From Bedellia somnulentella (Eukaryota > Arthropoda > Insecta > Lepidoptera > Bedelliidae), in assembly GCA_963576735.1 (NCBI GenBank), contig OY755176.1, positions 15,733,423 to 15,797,422 on the forward strand: a stretch of DNA of 64,000 nucleotides, given 5' to 3'. The notes beneath the pieces are model-generated. The model worked only from the letters and a program-made list of their open reading frames with translations. It was not told where the DNA came from and did not search any database. Made by a program: the position numbers and the translations under genes. How positions within the stretch are numbered: position 1 is the stretch's first letter; the number at the start of each line of letters is the position of its first letter. Shown here one piece after another: positions 63,729 to 64,000 of this stretch.

Positions 63729-63856
63729 CGGGACTCCACCAAAGCAGAGATGTGTGCGGTGTGCTGTGTGAGAAGAGATGTTTTTCAGCTCGCGGGACTC
63801 CACCAAAGCGGAGATGTGTGCGGTGTGCTGTGCGAGAAGAGATGTTTTTCAGCTCG
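63729..63856 (+). repeat. 64 bp tandem repeat, two units
   Basis: CGGGACTCCACCAAAGC starts at 63729 and 63793. The units differ at about two positions and share GAGATGTGTGCGGTGTGCTG and GAAGAGATGTTTTTCAGCTC. The surroundings (63640-64000) are GC-richer than the rest of the window. The open frames crossing it are repeat by-products. Confidence 0.9.
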
Positions 63857-64000
63857 GGTGCGAGGCGTTGAGTGCTCAGTACGCATTCTGACACGAAAGG
63901 TAGACGATGTCGCTATTATTACAAAAAAAGTATCTTGACATCGCTCACTGCACGCCGCTCACATCTCTCGTCTCCACTGCGCGTCTCGTCCGCGCACAGC

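Overview
This window looks like an intergenic or intronic stretch of a lepidopteran (moth or butterfly) genome. It is AT-rich and dense in transposable elements. It carries repeat motifs typical of Lepidoptera, such as GCGACTTCGTCCGCGTGG near 35.42 kb and repeat ends reading TTATAATATTAGTATGGA near 36.86 kb. I find no convincing host gene. All confident coding regions belong to mobile elements: two intact non-LTR retrotransposon ORFs (29.7-32.8 kb and 55.3-58.5 kb) and the two spliced genes of a complete PIF/Harbinger DNA transposon (21.76-25.15 kb).

Three short-repeat families are named descriptively here. (1) 'RTE-SE' is a ~250 bp element present in some thirty copies and fragments on both strands. 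It begins TGCTGTGTAGTGTCGGCTTA and ends GCCGTGAGTATATGTATGT. Its head matches the 5' UTR and its tail matches the 3' end of the full-length RTE-type element at 29436-32842. (2) 'tSINE-1' is a ~362 bp tRNA-derived SINE with pol III boxes. Its tail also resembles the RTE end. (3) 'tRNA foldback' elements are hairpins with a tRNA-like core and a conserved tail containing CCCCACATGAGG. They are flanked by 13-17 bp target-site duplications.

Layout. 0-9 kb: RTE-SE and tSINE-1 insertions, including nested and head-to-head arrangements. 9.6-11.7 kb: clusters of a TACGGC motif in both orientations. 12-14.2 kb: a tandemly duplicated repeat with a tRNA-like part. 15-19 kb: RTE and SINE relics. 21.76-25.15 kb: the Harbinger element, whose transposase and MADF/BESS genes are interleaved exon by exon on opposite strands. 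25-28.7 kb: AT-rich, nothing recognised. 28.7-39.7 kb: a direct segmental duplication in which only the first copy received the RTE and a tSINE-1, so the second copy is the empty site. The second copy ends at a tRNA foldback. 40-43 kb: inverted repeats, a telomere-like CCTAA run and GC-rich hairpins. 43-55 kb: AT-rich sequence with scattered repeats. 55.0-58.5 kb: the second non-LTR element, with an exact 11 bp target-site duplication. 59-64 kb: young tSINE-1 copies, a 560 bp inverted-repeat element and a GC-richer end with a 64 bp tandem repeat.

The elements form an ecology. The RTE-type element encodes endonuclease and reverse transcriptase. RTE-SE and tSINE-1 encode nothing but carry its 3' tail, so I infer that they parasitise its enzyme. 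The Harbinger element appears self-contained. Boundaries and splice sites were read by eye; no alignment or database search was run.
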